The notes under the pieces are model-generated. The model searched no databases and was not told the DNA's origin. It saw nothing but the letters and a program-made list of their open reading frames with translations. A DNA stretch of 64,000 bases from Monoplex corrugatus (lineage: Eukaryota > Mollusca > Gastropoda > Littorinimorpha > Ranellidae). Shown here piece by piece: positions 23,721 through 34,506 of this stretch. Within the stretch, counting starts at the first letter, position 1; the number at the start of each line of letters is the position of its first letter. A program made the position numbers and the translations under genes. The stretch spans positions 33,302,167-33,366,166 of the forward strand of contig JAPXFY010000026.1 of the NCBI GenBank assembly GCA_030674185.1, read 5' to 3'.

Positions 23721-24073
23721 TTAACCCTTTGACTCCGCACCTTATCCACCGACTGCAAAAACTTAACCTTTGACTCCCGCACCCTATCCACCAACTGCAA
23801 AAACTTAACCCTTTGACTACCTCACCCTATCTTGCTATTCAGTTCGAGTCATTTATTTCTGCTTTCGATTTATATTATATTCACAACATTTTGTAAATCT
23901 TTTTCCTTTTTGGCAATTAGAACGGTGTCATCTCCATAACGAAGATTGTTTATCATTCCCCTCCAGGAAGCTGGTGGATAGGGTGAGGGAATCAAAGCGT
24001 TCAGTTTGGGGTTTGATAGCATGGTTGACAATGTAGGATGCTGGAGGACAGGGTGCGGGAGTCAAAGGGTTAG
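23721..24073. mobile_element. piggyBac-like MITE, copy 2, interrupted
   Basis: Starts TTAACCCTTTGACTCC (23,721) and ends GTCAAAGGGTTAG (24,073). The inner hairpin arms are split by about 134 bases of RTE-like RT sequence (23,830-23,964) very similar to 21,219-21,358. The extra TTAACCCTTTGAC steps near 23,763 and 23,805 indicate nested or duplicated ends. Confidence 0.7.
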
Positions 24074-24665
24074 GAGTCCACCTGGTGAGCATCAGACAAC
24101 TCGGCTTTTTCCTGCACACCAGAACTCCTCAACAGAGATGTGGTTCTACAGGCTGCTTCTTAATAGTCATATAGACCAATAAAAACAACAACAACAACAA
24201 CAACAAATGAAAGCTTCCTGAATGAACACACAGTCCAACGTCTATTGCTGGCAGAAATCAACAGAAGAAAAACGAAAAGCATCGGCCATGCAATCCGCAA
24301 CGTAACACAAACCTAACGACAACAGTATGACAAAGAAAAGTTAACTCCTAGAGAAATCCGGGCAGACCACTCACTTCCAACACGAACAACATCACCATCA
24401 TGAGCAGTTTGAAGATCTACGAAGTGGCACAGAAAAAGTCAGGACCGGAGTAGATGGGGGAGACTGGTTGTGTCGTCTGCTGCGGCAGCTACCATCGAAC
24501 CCGATGATGCAGACAGGGGTGACAGGTGACGAAAAAATGTACAAAATTTTGTCTCTAGCTCGGGCACAAATTCTACTTATTCAGTTACATAATCCTGCTA
24601 GTACTAAAAGACAAAGCAATATACTCGCAACTGATGACTAAACAAATGACCTTGATAAAAACATC
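24074..24665. other. Possible LINE remnant, unclassified
   Basis: A (CAA)n run lies at 24,186-24,206. The frame near 24,230-24,300 reads RRKTKSIGHAIRN, reminiscent of the C-terminal RT tail of invertebrate LINEs, but it is too short to classify. Confidence 0.3.
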
Positions 24666-24667
24666 AA

Positions 24668-24960
24668 GGTCATCATCATCATCATCATCAAGTGCCTTAT
24701 CACATGGCGTTGGCGATCATGGCCTTCTATCTGTTTCTTCTATCCCTTGTTGCCACAAGCACATCTTCCCCCCTCTCTGTCTTCAGCCACTCTGCAAGTC
24801 CGATCAATATTTTTTTCCCTGGTTATACATTGTGCTCTCTTTCCCTCCAGCTTTCCTGTTGTGATCAGGTGCTCCAATTTCCCTTTCTTCATAAAATGGC
24901 ATATAAATGTTGCCTGTCTTTTCCTATTTTAGAATTTCACAATTTTTTAACCATCAGAGG
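24668..24960 (-). mobile_element. RTE-like LINE 3' end, truncated
   Basis: Same 3' terminal sequence as at 23,228-23,535 on the minus strand, with more point changes. A (CAT)n tail is at 24,669-24,688. Confidence 0.75.
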
Positions 24961-25003
24961 TATCTTTAGAAGCCAAAGTAAAACTCACATACATACAAAA
25001 ATA

Positions 25004-26344
25004 CGAGGGTGAATCAAAAAGTAATGCCTTTTTCTTTAGTACAGGAACAATTACCGACACAGGAACATATATCATACATCAAAATGAAGCTGGTCCTCTT
25101 GGGATCACAACCCTACTTCTCAACATAGTCACCGTTTCTCTCAATAGCAATGTTCCACCTTCGAATGAGGGCATGTATCCCTGCCTCGTAAAATTCTGTT
25201 GACTGTGCTTGGAGCCACGTCTTCACTGCAGTTTTCACTTCCTCATCACTGGCATAATGTTTGTCTCTCAAACCCTCTTTCATGGGGCCGAAGAGATGAT
25301 AGTCTGAAGGCGTAAAGTCTGGTGAGTATGGAGGATGCGGTAAAGTTGTCCATCTGAATGAGGCGATTGTCTCCCTTGTCCTGATACTTGTGTGTGGTCG
25401 AGCATTGTCATGCAGAAGGAGGACATTATCGATTTGCATGTTGGGTCTCACTCGTCGGATTCTTGCTTTGAGCCTCGTCAGGGTCTTAATGTATACCTCA
25501 GAGTGTATTGTTTCTCCTCTTGGCAAGAAATCAAAATGACACCTTGAGCATCCCAAAAGACAGTCGCCATGATTTTTCCAGCTGACTTTTCCGTCTTGAA
25601 CTTTTTCGGTTTTGGTGACGTAGGATGGCGCCATTCCATTGACTGTCTCTTTGATTCCGGTTCATCATGGTGAATCCATGTTTCATCACGGGTAACGAAC
25701 CTTCCAAAGAATGTGTTGTCTCTTTGACTTTGTTCAAGAAGTTCAGTGCAGGCGTGGACCCTATCAGTCTTGCGTTCGGTAGTCAGCTCTCTCGGTACCC
25801 AACGGGCACACATTTTTGAAAACCCAAGTGATTCAACAGTGCTATAAGCACTTCCATGGCTCACTTCAAGGTTTTCTGCCAACTCCTCAAGAGTTATGCG
25901 CCTGTCTTCTCTGATCAGAGCATCTGCTTTTGCTTTATTGGCAGGATTCACAGAAGTGGACGGACGGTCTGAACGAGATTTATCGGCTACGCTCGCAGTT
26001 CGCACCTTTTCATCATTCAGACGACAGACCCACCTGCGAACATTGCTACAATCTAAAGTATTCTCCTTATATAAATACACATTCTGTAATCGTCTGTAAT
26101 GTTCACAAGGGTTTCCCCCTCAGCAACAAGGAATTCAATCACTGCTCTTTGTTTTTAATGCAGCTCTAAGCGGGCAGCCATTTTGAATTTTCCTCACGAG
26201 TCTATGAACCGGAAACATACCAAACAAAATATTTCAGTCCGTAACAGTTATAATCATTTGTAACTGAGCAACATTTCAGGTAATTTTTATCAAAAACTTC
26301 GTCTGATATAAATAAAAAGGCATTACATTTTGACTCACCCTCGT
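25004..26344 (-). mobile_element. mariner (DD34D) transposon with terminal inverted repeats
   Basis: The ends are inverted repeats of about 30 bases: CGAGGGTGAATC at 25,004 and GACTCACCCTCG ending at 26,344, with few mismatches. Both are flanked by TA (25,002-25,003 and 26,345-26,346), the Tc1/mariner target duplication. Total length is 1,341 bp, close to the family norm of about 1.3 kb. It contains one minus-strand transposase that is broken. Confidence 0.95.
25110..26185 (-). pseudogene. mariner transposase, frame-broken
   Basis: A cut-and-paste transposase. The N-terminal helix-turn-helix region (VRRWVCRLNDEKV onward) and linker are in the frame 25,478-26,080. The first catalytic Asp lies in VTRDETWIHH, the second in LLLHDNARPHT, and the third in PSDYHLF. 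Thirty-four residues separate the last two, giving the DD34D signature. A frame break near 25,500-25,560 splits the catalytic domain around FLPRGET. An earlier stop and shift near 26,075-26,160 break the N-terminus (AVIEFLVAEGE is readable there). Length would be near the usual 345 residues. Inactive as read. Confidence 0.9.
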
Positions 26345-26349
26345 AGTAT

Positions 26350-27445
26350 AGTAGTAGTAGGCCTCCGACAAGGCGTTTGACACCATCCACAGACCGTCGC
26401 TTTGGAAGATCATGTAAACCTATGGTATTCCACCTTAGCGAATATTCATACAACTCAAGAGGCTGTGTGTTAGGACGGAAGATGGTCCAAGTGACTGGTT
26501 TGAAGTGCTGACTGGAATTAATCAGGGTTGCATCTGGTCACCATTCCTCTTTGTGTTGGCCATAAACTGGGTGTGGAAGAAGGCTGTAAAAGAAGACATC
26601 CAGTGCTATGAGAGGGAGTATCTACCCAATTTGGACTTTGCAGACAACACTGCACAATAGCCAGTGACACTCAAAACCTCCAGTCACTCGTCAGTGATCC
26701 TGGTATAAAGTACAAACAACATTTGTTTTATCATCAGTGCCAAGAACACAGAAAGATATGTTTGTTTGACCACACCCATCACCATTATGAATATTCATTG
26801 GACAGAACGAGGTTCAGGTCGTCGAAGACTTCACATACCTGGGCACTTTAATTAACAATTCAAGCAACATGACTAAAGAACTAAATTGTCGCGTGGGCAT
26901 AGCGATGTCAGCATTCAACAAGCTGTCAAAATTCTGGAACACCAACAAAAATTCCTCTACTCAAATTTTCGGTCGTACAACTCTGACATTCTGTCAACTT
27001 TGCTGTGCAGCTGTGAAACGTGACGCCTGAAAAATAGCTAGGGGAAGAAGCTTGACTCCTTTGACCTTAAGTGTCTACACAAGATCTTGGACATCAAAAT
27101 GAAAAAAGAACTTTGTGACAAACAATGAATTAGGGTCAAGAAGCAAACAGATCCTAGTTACCAGTATCATTTGCAAACGTCGATTGAGTTGGCTGGGCCA
27201 TGCCTGTAAACTGCCGTCTTCCAGCCCTGCCAACCAAGTCCTAAACGTCATGAACTGGAACCCATGAGGACAGCCAAGGAGGGGAAGACCAAAAATGAAC
27301 TGGTGCCAGATGGTTGACGGAGACCCACAACTGGTGGATAGATGCTGGAGTGATGTCCTCAGACTCTCCATCGACCGAGAATGTTGGAGCGCTCTTGCTG
27401 CATCATGCGTCGCACGATGTGGGACCATCTTAATGAGTAAGGTTT
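26350..27445 (+). mobile_element. Degenerate non-LTR reverse transcriptase fragment
   Basis: Plus strand: DKAFDTIHRPSLWKI (motif A) at the start, a GCVLGRKM-like segment, and LDFADNTAQ in place of a FADD box near 26,632. A C-terminal RRLSWLGHACKLPSSSP / GRPKMNWCQMVDGDPQ region reaches about 27,430 with ASCVARCG at the end. Multiple stops. It begins directly at the mariner's 3' boundary, so the mariner may have inserted at or near its 5' truncation. Confidence 0.7.
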
Positions 27446-27604
27446 AAGATCGTTTCAGGTTTGGTGGAACAGTGTCACATTATTTGCACCTGGATCCTTG
27501 GTTTACTATTTCGTACGAAAGACTAGTATCCTGACCACCACGAATCAGGTGGAGGGAGAGGGGAGAAAGATTCCTTGTTTGACAAGGAATTGAATTTCTG
27601 GCTT

Positions 27605-28270
27605 CTAGGGAGGCAGTATAATCATAAGTCCTGTAAATGCCAACGTGTAAACAAAGAAGTTACACCCCCCTCCCTTATGTCAAGAAATTTTGAGCATTAA
27701 CTGTAAAATTGATGGAAAAAAATGCACAGCCAATCATTCAGCCAAAACAATCCCATGAAACTAATATATTTGGTTAAGAATACTTAATTCTTTCAAGTAA
27801 ATCAAAATGTACTAAGAGTCATGCTATATCAAAAATGCGTAGCAATAGGGTAAAAGTCAGGTTCTTGTAATTTGTTACTGTCAGTTACCAGTTATACACA
27901 ATATCACTAAACGTTAAACGTCCTTTTTTTTTTCTTTTCTGTTCCTTTCTTCTTCTTCTTCTTCTTTTTTGTTGTTGTTGTTGTCATTTCAAATAGTCAG
28001 TCTGGGGGTCTGAATGCATGACGTGGTTTTCAAAAGAAACAAACAAAATGGAAAAAAAAGAAAAACAAGCATACAGTTAGTTGATTCATTGACTCCAGTA
28101 CATATCGCTATATGTAACAGCCCGAACTTAGCCACAACACATAGTCCAGGTTTGCTTTCGCAATCACCACATCGGTATGCTGACACAGTGTCTGCCACAT
28201 CAAGTTTGGAGGATTTGGGTGGAGCGCTTATGGAACAGTCCAAGTGTTACGAATCTCTCTTGAAAAAACA
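27605..28270. repeat. Innermost right-arm block
   Basis: Reverse complement of about 17,970-18,625, including the segment around CAGCATACCGATGT and the region near GTTTACACGTTGGCA. Non-coding and clearly diverged. It defines the inner end of the inverted duplication. Confidence 0.8.
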
Positions 28271-28307
28271 ACAACTTCCAAACAGGAGCCAGAAAAAACA
28301 CGAAAAA

Positions 28308-28624
28308 AGAATAAGAATGCATATTTAATACAACAAGACAAGACAGGCGCAAATTTTCGGCCAATCCTTTGTCAAGCGAAAGATCACAAACAAACAAACA
28401 CCAGATACAAAAATTAGGAGAAAAAGACTGAAACTTCCCTGCTGCTCCGTCCAGTGTGAGAAAAGGAATAAATTCCGTATTTAATACAACAAGACAAGAC
28501 AGGCGCAAATTTTTGTCCAACTGGCCTTTGTCAATCGTAAGATCACAAACAAACAACACCAGATACAAAAATTAGGAGAAAAAGACTGAAACTTCCCTGC
28601 TGCTCCGTCCAGTGTGAGAAAAGG
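28308..28624. repeat. Tandem pair of a 158-bp dispersed repeat
   Basis: Two near-identical units (28,308-28,464 and 28,465-28,624), each containing ACAAGACAAGACAGGCGC and ending CTGCTCCGTCCAGTGTGAGA. A third, more diverged unit is at about 33,660-33,830. SINE-like, but no pol III boxes were recognised. Confidence 0.75.
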
Positions 28625-28799
28625 AAAAACGCGTTCTCATTCTTCTTTCGTATTTTAACTGGTTCCTGTTTGCTTGAACGCGGGCAGTCACTTTTGTTTT
28701 TGAACCTCCAAACACTTTAAACACGTTCTCAGAGGAAGCACCATTCCAAAGTCAAAATGCTATAGGTCTGTATACCCCCTGACCTTTCCCTCTGTCCAT

Positions 28800-29723
28800 C
28801 CGCTTTCTTTCTCAGCTTGTAGCCAAGCCCACACATAAAAAGGGCCACATCATTGACTGGATAATCGCACGTGATTCTGATCAACCGATTTCTTCAATAT
28901 CAGTGACGAAAGAACTTTCTTCTGATCATTTTGCTGTCCTTGCCTCTCTAAATCTCATTAAAAAAAACTCCCAGAAATAAGCGTCTACTCACTCGCCGGA
29001 ACCTTAAGCGTATCGACCTTAACGTCTTCACTTCTGAAGCGACTGAACTACTGTCACAAGTCAGTGACACCACTGATCCTGCTGCTTTGTATACGTCAGT
29101 TCTCAGCCATTTGCTCGACAAACATGCCCCTCCCTCCACCCATGTTCTGCCCGATCGTGCACGTGCACCTTGGTACACACCTCAACAACGCAAAACAAAG
29201 TGAGAATGTCGGAGGGACGAGCGCCAGTGATGGTCTTCTAAACTTGGAGTACACCGTCAGATCTATCAGTCCATGCGCAACAAGGTAACCGAGTTCTCTC
29301 TAAAGCGAAAACGGATTACTTTTCCTCACAAATTCTTGGAGCTAAAAACACCAAAGTTCTGTTCTCCACCTTGTCTGGTTTACTTGGCACTGAGAAATCA
29401 ACTCCGCTGCCATCAAATATTAGTCCAGATGATCTCCCTTCCCTTCTGCTTTTTCTCACAATCAATCTATTCAACTAGGTGACATCATCCTTCTCTCTGA
29501 TTCTGTCAAGAACCTGGGTGTGACCTCAGGCAACACTCTTTCTATGCAGAAGTTTCTGACCCAGACCTGCCAATCATGCTACTATTAGATACGGCGCATT
29601 GGTTGCATTCGAAGATATCTTTCAACTGAGGCTGCATTTAAGCTTGTGACATCTCTCCTTTTGTCTTCTCTTGATTGCTGTATTGCTTTCCTTACTGGAT
29701 TGCCAGCTTCTTCTCTCCTGTGT
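28800..29723 (+). mobile_element. Older L2/CR1 LINE, 5' part (split by younger L2)
   Basis: Plus-strand decayed pieces: an endonuclease region with HIIDWIIARDSDQ and SSDHFAVLA near 28,850-28,950, then RT linker, and LTQTCQSCYY / RRIGCIRRYLSTEAAFKLVT near 29,560-29,650. The sequence is collinear with the fragment at 43,960-44,150. It stops at about 29,723 where a younger L2 starts, and resumes at about 32,683. Confidence 0.75.
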
Positions 29724-32678
29724 CTCATGAACCTATACATGCGAGTCTCACTCCGAGTGGTTACAGGCTTGCTTCTTTCCATCGCTCATCCCGAGGTGGT
29801 GGTATCGCCATCCTCTACAACGACTCACGTTGAAGTATCCTTCCAATCACCCCATCACCTTCTCTTGTGTCTATCGACCTCCACCTAGCTCTGCCAACAA
29901 GCTCACCACATCCATGTTTCTCTCTGACTTTGACCAACTACTTGACTACTACTGCCTCTTACCTGGAAATCTCATCATTCTAGGTGACATCAATGTCCAC
30001 TATGACAACACTCACCGTTATGACACAAGACATATCATCAACTCTCTGTCCAATCACAATATGACTCAACACATTTCTGAACCAACCCATCAAAAAGGTC
30101 ACATTCTTGACTGGATCATTTCTCGTGATCACCACAATTCAGCTACTGACAACTGCCTAGTTCTTTCTACCCGTCTAACTTCAGCCCTTCCATCTGACCA
30201 CTCTGCAATTCTCTGTTGTCTTGACATTCCTCCTCCTTCCCGTACCATGCGCACAGTGACTCGACGCAATCTCAAATCTATCGACCTCTCCACATTTTCA
30301 TCTGATGCTTCCGTCTCCTTTCTGAAAAGTCACATAACCTTGCCGATGAATTCTATACTACTCTCCACCACCTTCTGGACACTCATGCTCCAGCCACAAC
30401 CTGTCTTTTACCTGACCGCCCCCCTACCCCCTGGCTCACTCATGAGATTGCCTGTGCAAAACGTGCCCGCCGCAGAGCAGAGCGCCGCTGGCGCAAATCC
30501 AAACTCACTGTACATAGGCAACTTTTCCAAGCCTCTAAAACAAAAGTATCCACCCTCATTGCATCTGCAAAAACAAGCTATTTCCAAACCAAAATCCTGA
30601 ATGCCTCTTCTTCAAAAGAACTCTTTACAACCATGAATCATCTCCTTGGCACACGAAAAGATTTACCTCTCCCAACAAAACACACAAATGAAGAACTCCC
30701 ATCTGTATTCTCCAAGTATTTCACCACCAAAATACAAACTCTTCGTGACAGGCTTGACAGGACACCCTGTCAACCATGCCCACCTGACCCTTCCTTCTCT
30801 GGCACACCTCTTACTACTTTTACCCCAGTCTCACAAGAAGAAATTCTCAACACAATAGATCCATGTCGTTCAAAACCTGCGAACTGGATCCTCTTCCAGG
30901 TTCTCTCTACTCTGACTGTCTCCCTACTCTCCTCCCATTCATCACTGACATCATCAACACTTCTCTCCAAACTGGAACTGTCCCAGATTCTTTCAAATCT
31001 GCTATTGTTCACCCTCTCCTCAAGAAATACAATTTAGACCCAAATGAACTGAAAAATTACCGGCCTATTTCTAATCTCTCTTTCTTGTCAAAAATGCTTG
31101 AAAAAGTTGCCCTCAACCAACTGAACTCTCACCTGTCTGCCAACAATCTCCTCAATCCTTTCCAGTCAGCCTACCGCCAGTGCCATAGCACTGAAACTGC
31201 CTTGCTACACATTCTCAACAATCTCCTCCTTGCAACTGATACTGGCAAAGTCTCTCTCCTCACACTCCTTGATCTGTCTGCAGCCTTTGATACCATTGAT
31301 CATGGTATTCTCCTTTCTAGACTTCATCATACTTTTGGCATCTCTGACATTGCTCTCTCCTGGTTCACTTCATATCTATCAAACAGAAAACAAACTGTTC
31401 TCATCAATGGCACTTACTCTCAACCTGCATACCTGACCTGTGGTGTTCCACAAGGATCTGTCCTTGGCCTTGTTCTTTTCACTCTTTACACCTCCCCCCT
31501 GTCCACCATCATCAACTCCCACTCTATAAAACACCACTTCTATGCTGATGACACCCAACTTCAAGACAGTGACTCACCTGACAATATACAGCACCTCCTG
31601 ACTCGCACCACTGAGTGTTACTCGGACATTAAAAATTGGATGACATACAACAAACTTCAGCTAAATGACGACAAGACAGAAGCTATCCTCATTGGCACCC
31701 GTCAGAAACTTTCTCAGCTGCCTCCTCTTTCTCTCCCATTATGTAACACATCAGTCCCAATTTCTGATTCAGCTAAAAACCTTGGTGTCTGCATTGACTC
31801 TACCCTCTCCATGAATAACTTTGTTTCTCAAACTGCCAGATCTTGCTACTATCACCTCCATCGTATAAGCCTGATCAGGAAGTATCTCTCTGTCGAAACA
31901 ACTGGAAAACTCGTTCTCTCCTTCATAATGTCTCGCATTGACTATTGCAATTCACTCCTGTCCGGTCTTCCTGCCTCCACCATTCACATCCTACAGCGCA
32001 TTCAAAACAATGCTGCACGCCTTGTACTCAAAAAGAAAAAAGCTGACCACATATCTCCTGGCACAACTTCACTGGCTCCCTGTATCAAAGCGCATACAGT
32101 ACAAACTAGACACCATGTGCTACAAAAGCCTCAATAACGCAGCCCCCGAGTACCTGTCAAGCCTACTTGAGATCTATGTTCCCTCACGTACCCTCCGCTC
32201 TGCCTCCGATCCTCTGACTTTTCGCTTTCCACGCATTAAGCTCAATACCTATGGTCCACGAGCCTTCTCTGTTTCTGGTCCGCTCTCCTGGAACAAACTT
32301 CCTCTCTCAGTCCGTCAGCAATCTACTTTTGTCTCCTTCAAGTCCGCTCTCAAAACTCACCTTTTCTCCTCTGCATAAAATCCTGACCTCACTCAATCCC
32401 CTCTGCAGCCTGTCTCCACTCGGAGGGGAATCACATTGTAATATATAATTGTATATAATATGCTCTCTATAATTTTCCATTGCTTTTATTCTTTCTCCCC
32501 ATTTATAGCCGTGTGCATGTGTGTGTGTGTGTGTGTGTACGTGCGTGCGTGCGTGTGTGTGCGTGCGTGCGTGCGTGCGTGTGTGTGCGTGCGTGCGTGT
32601 GTGTGTGTCTGTTTCAGCGCTTAGATTTGATTTTATCAAGATTTTGCGCTATATAAATATTGTAATTATTATGTATAC
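29724..32678 (+). mobile_element. Young L2/CR1-type LINE, copy 1
   Basis: 5'-truncated ORF2. The endonuclease starts at HEPIHASLTPSGYRL, followed by RGGGIAILYND, LIILGDINVHYDN, HILDWIISRDHH and SDHSAILC. The RT spans the frame 30,863-32,137: ELKNYRPISNLSFL, LLDLSAAFDTIDHGIL (motif A), CGVPQGSVLG, HHFYADDTQLQDSD (catalytic) and KNLGVCIDSTLS. The frame breaks near 29,835, 30,340-30,600, 30,856 (one base missing relative to copy 2) and 32,068 (five bases missing). The 3' UTR has a GT microsatellite and ends TGCGCTATATAAATATTG. Very similar to copy 2, so a recent insertion. Confidence 0.93.
32517..32611. repeat. GT-rich microsatellite in L2 3' UTR
   Basis: GT/GC alternation inside the 3' UTR of L2 copy 1, at the same place as the tract in copy 2 (36,453-36,546). 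Confidence 0.9.
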
Positions 32679-32682
32679 AAGG

Positions 32683-33385
32683 CATAGCTGCTCATTTTGT
32701 CCTCAGAAAGAAACAGTTTGATCATATCAGTCCTCTGCTTCGCTCTCTTCACTGGTTGCCTGTCTTAAAAAGAATTGGATGTAAGCTAGATACCTTGTGT
32801 TTCAAATCTATACATCACTCTGCTCCATCCTATCTTTGTGACAACATCAATATTTATACGCCAACTGACACCTTGTGCTCAGCTTCAGACACTTTTCCCC
32901 TTCAGGTCTCTACAATTAACCCTTTGCCACCTGCACCCTATCTACCAACTGCAAAAACTTAACCCTTTGACTCCCTCACCCTAGCCACCAGTTTCCTGCA
33001 GGAAGCTGGTAGATAGGGTGAGGGAGTCAAAGGGTTAAGTTTTTGCTCTTCCAGCATGGTTGACAAAGAAGGATGATGTTGGACAGGCTGCAGGAGTCAA
33101 AGGGTTAAACTATCAAGTGTGGGCCATCGTTCTTTTGCTGTCCCAGGACCGTCAGCCTGGAAAGACTTCCGCTCTGCCTTTGTTTAACACCTCCCCTTTC
33201 TGCTTTTAAATCCGATTTAACATCCCACCTCTTTTATCAACAATTCCCAACAATGAATTCCACAACTACTTTTTTCCCTCAGTCTGTGTATTAAATATTG
33301 TAAAGTGGTCTTTGTTGATTGTATGCTTTATACCTGGTGCGTGAGTGTGCTTTGATTTGAGTTGTCAAGATTTAACGCTGTCTAG
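32683..33385 (+). mobile_element. Older L2/CR1 LINE, 3' part
   Basis: Continues the split element of 28,800-29,723: SPLLRSLHWLPVLKRIGCKL at about 32,730, then ORF2 tail and 3' end (GAGTTGTCAAGATTTAACGC near 33,360). It is collinear with 44,150-44,960. A MITE is inserted at 32,916-33,108. Confidence 0.8.
32916..33108. mobile_element. piggyBac-like MITE, copy 3
   Basis: 193 bp from TTAA (32,916-32,919) to TTAA (33,105-33,108), ends CCCTTTG/CAAAGGG. A strong inner hairpin has arms 32,951-32,996 and 33,001-33,046 with three mismatches over 46 bases. It sits inside the older L2, whose uninterrupted relative at 44,380-44,420 reads across the site with a TTTAAA in that place. Confidence 0.85.
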
Positions 33386-33387
33386 AT

Positions 33388-33556
33388 CATCATCATCATC
33401 AGATGCCCTGCCACATGGCGTTGGCGATCATGGACTTCCATCCATCTCTATCTTTCGTTGGCCCTAGCATCTCCCCCACCCTCCTCATCCCCAGCCACTC
33501 TGCAAGTCCGTCCAGCATTCTCTCCCTGGGTCTACCTTGTGCTCTCTTTCCCTGAT
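33388..33556 (-). mobile_element. RTE-like LINE 3' end, truncated
   Basis: Minus-strand 3' terminus of the RTE-like family with ATC-repeat tail at 33,388-33,401. Truncated after about 165 bases. Confidence 0.8.
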
Positions 33557-33589
33557 CCCTTCAGGACATCTAGATACTGAAATTAAATG

Positions 33590-33835
33590 GTTCAAAGATC
33601 CAACACAAGTATGACTGCCTGCGCCCAAGGAAACAGGAACCAGAAGAACAAGAAAACCAATATAAGCGCGCATCCAACAAAACAAAACAAAACAAGCGCA
33701 AACCCTTGGCCAACTAGACTTTGTCAAGCGCGAACTCACGGTCACAAACAGATCACAAACACCAAACAATGGATAATAAAAACGGGACTAAACACTTCCC
33801 TGCCGCCTCGTCCAGTGGGTAAGAAGGGGACCAAA
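33590..33835. repeat. Diverged copy of 158-bp dispersed repeat
   Basis: Contains CAAGCGCAAACCC, a GTCAAGCGCGAACTC segment, ATCACAAACACCAAACAATG and a CTCGTCCAGTGGG-like end, matching the units at 28,308-28,624. It is preceded by CAGGAACCAGAAGAACAAG, like the flank near 28,283. Confidence 0.65.
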
Positions 33836-33849
33836 TCAATAGTTCAGAT

Positions 33850-34506
33850 TTTCCTAATAAAAAAACAACTAAAATTCTCCAACCGAATATTCAGTCGGTG
33901 GTACTGGAGGGGTTTGTTTTCTCCAATCGGATGACTAACGGGATGGGTAGCACCATTAAGGGTCAGACCACCGCTCCATTTGCAAGCACACTGTTGGCAA
34001 GAATCAAGAGAAGGGTGAACACAAATACTGTTCATGTCTGTATGGACTCAACAGTCTTCAGTTGTAGTTGTTCTTTATTGTATCTGTTTGTATTCATAGT
34101 CATTTCGTTTTGTCACAGTGGCTGAACCATTTGAAATTGGAGCTGCTCTGTCAGGGGAAAGTGCATCATCGCAGTGCAACGCCATTCTGTTTTCTTCTTT
34201 TTGTGTATGTGTGTACATCTGTGTTCCTGTGGAAATGGATATTTCTACAGAATTTTGCAAGAGACAACTCTTCTGTTGCTGTGGAACCTTGAACTTGCAC
34301 AGAGTGCGTACCGCACATCTAACTTCAAGTTATCGACTCGTCTGAAAGACTAAAACCAACATTGCCATTTAGGATTTAATGAAGGTGATGGGGCGAGAGA
34401 GAAAAATCCCTGTCCAATCCGTGATTCGAACCTGTGTTTCTTGGTTCCAGGCAGGTACCGTTACCACAAGACCACACACTCCACATGAGGTCTTGTGTTA
34501 AGTGAC
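33850..34506 (-). repeat. Right-arm 3' flank of receptor B with tRNA-like SINE head
   Basis: Reverse complement of about 16,553-17,190. On the minus strand, 34,480-34,407 shows a fuller tRNA-like head than the left arm: GGTCTTGTGGTAACGG, about 20 extra bases, then GGTTCGAATCAC as B box. The L2 insertion begins immediately at its right edge. Confidence 0.75.
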
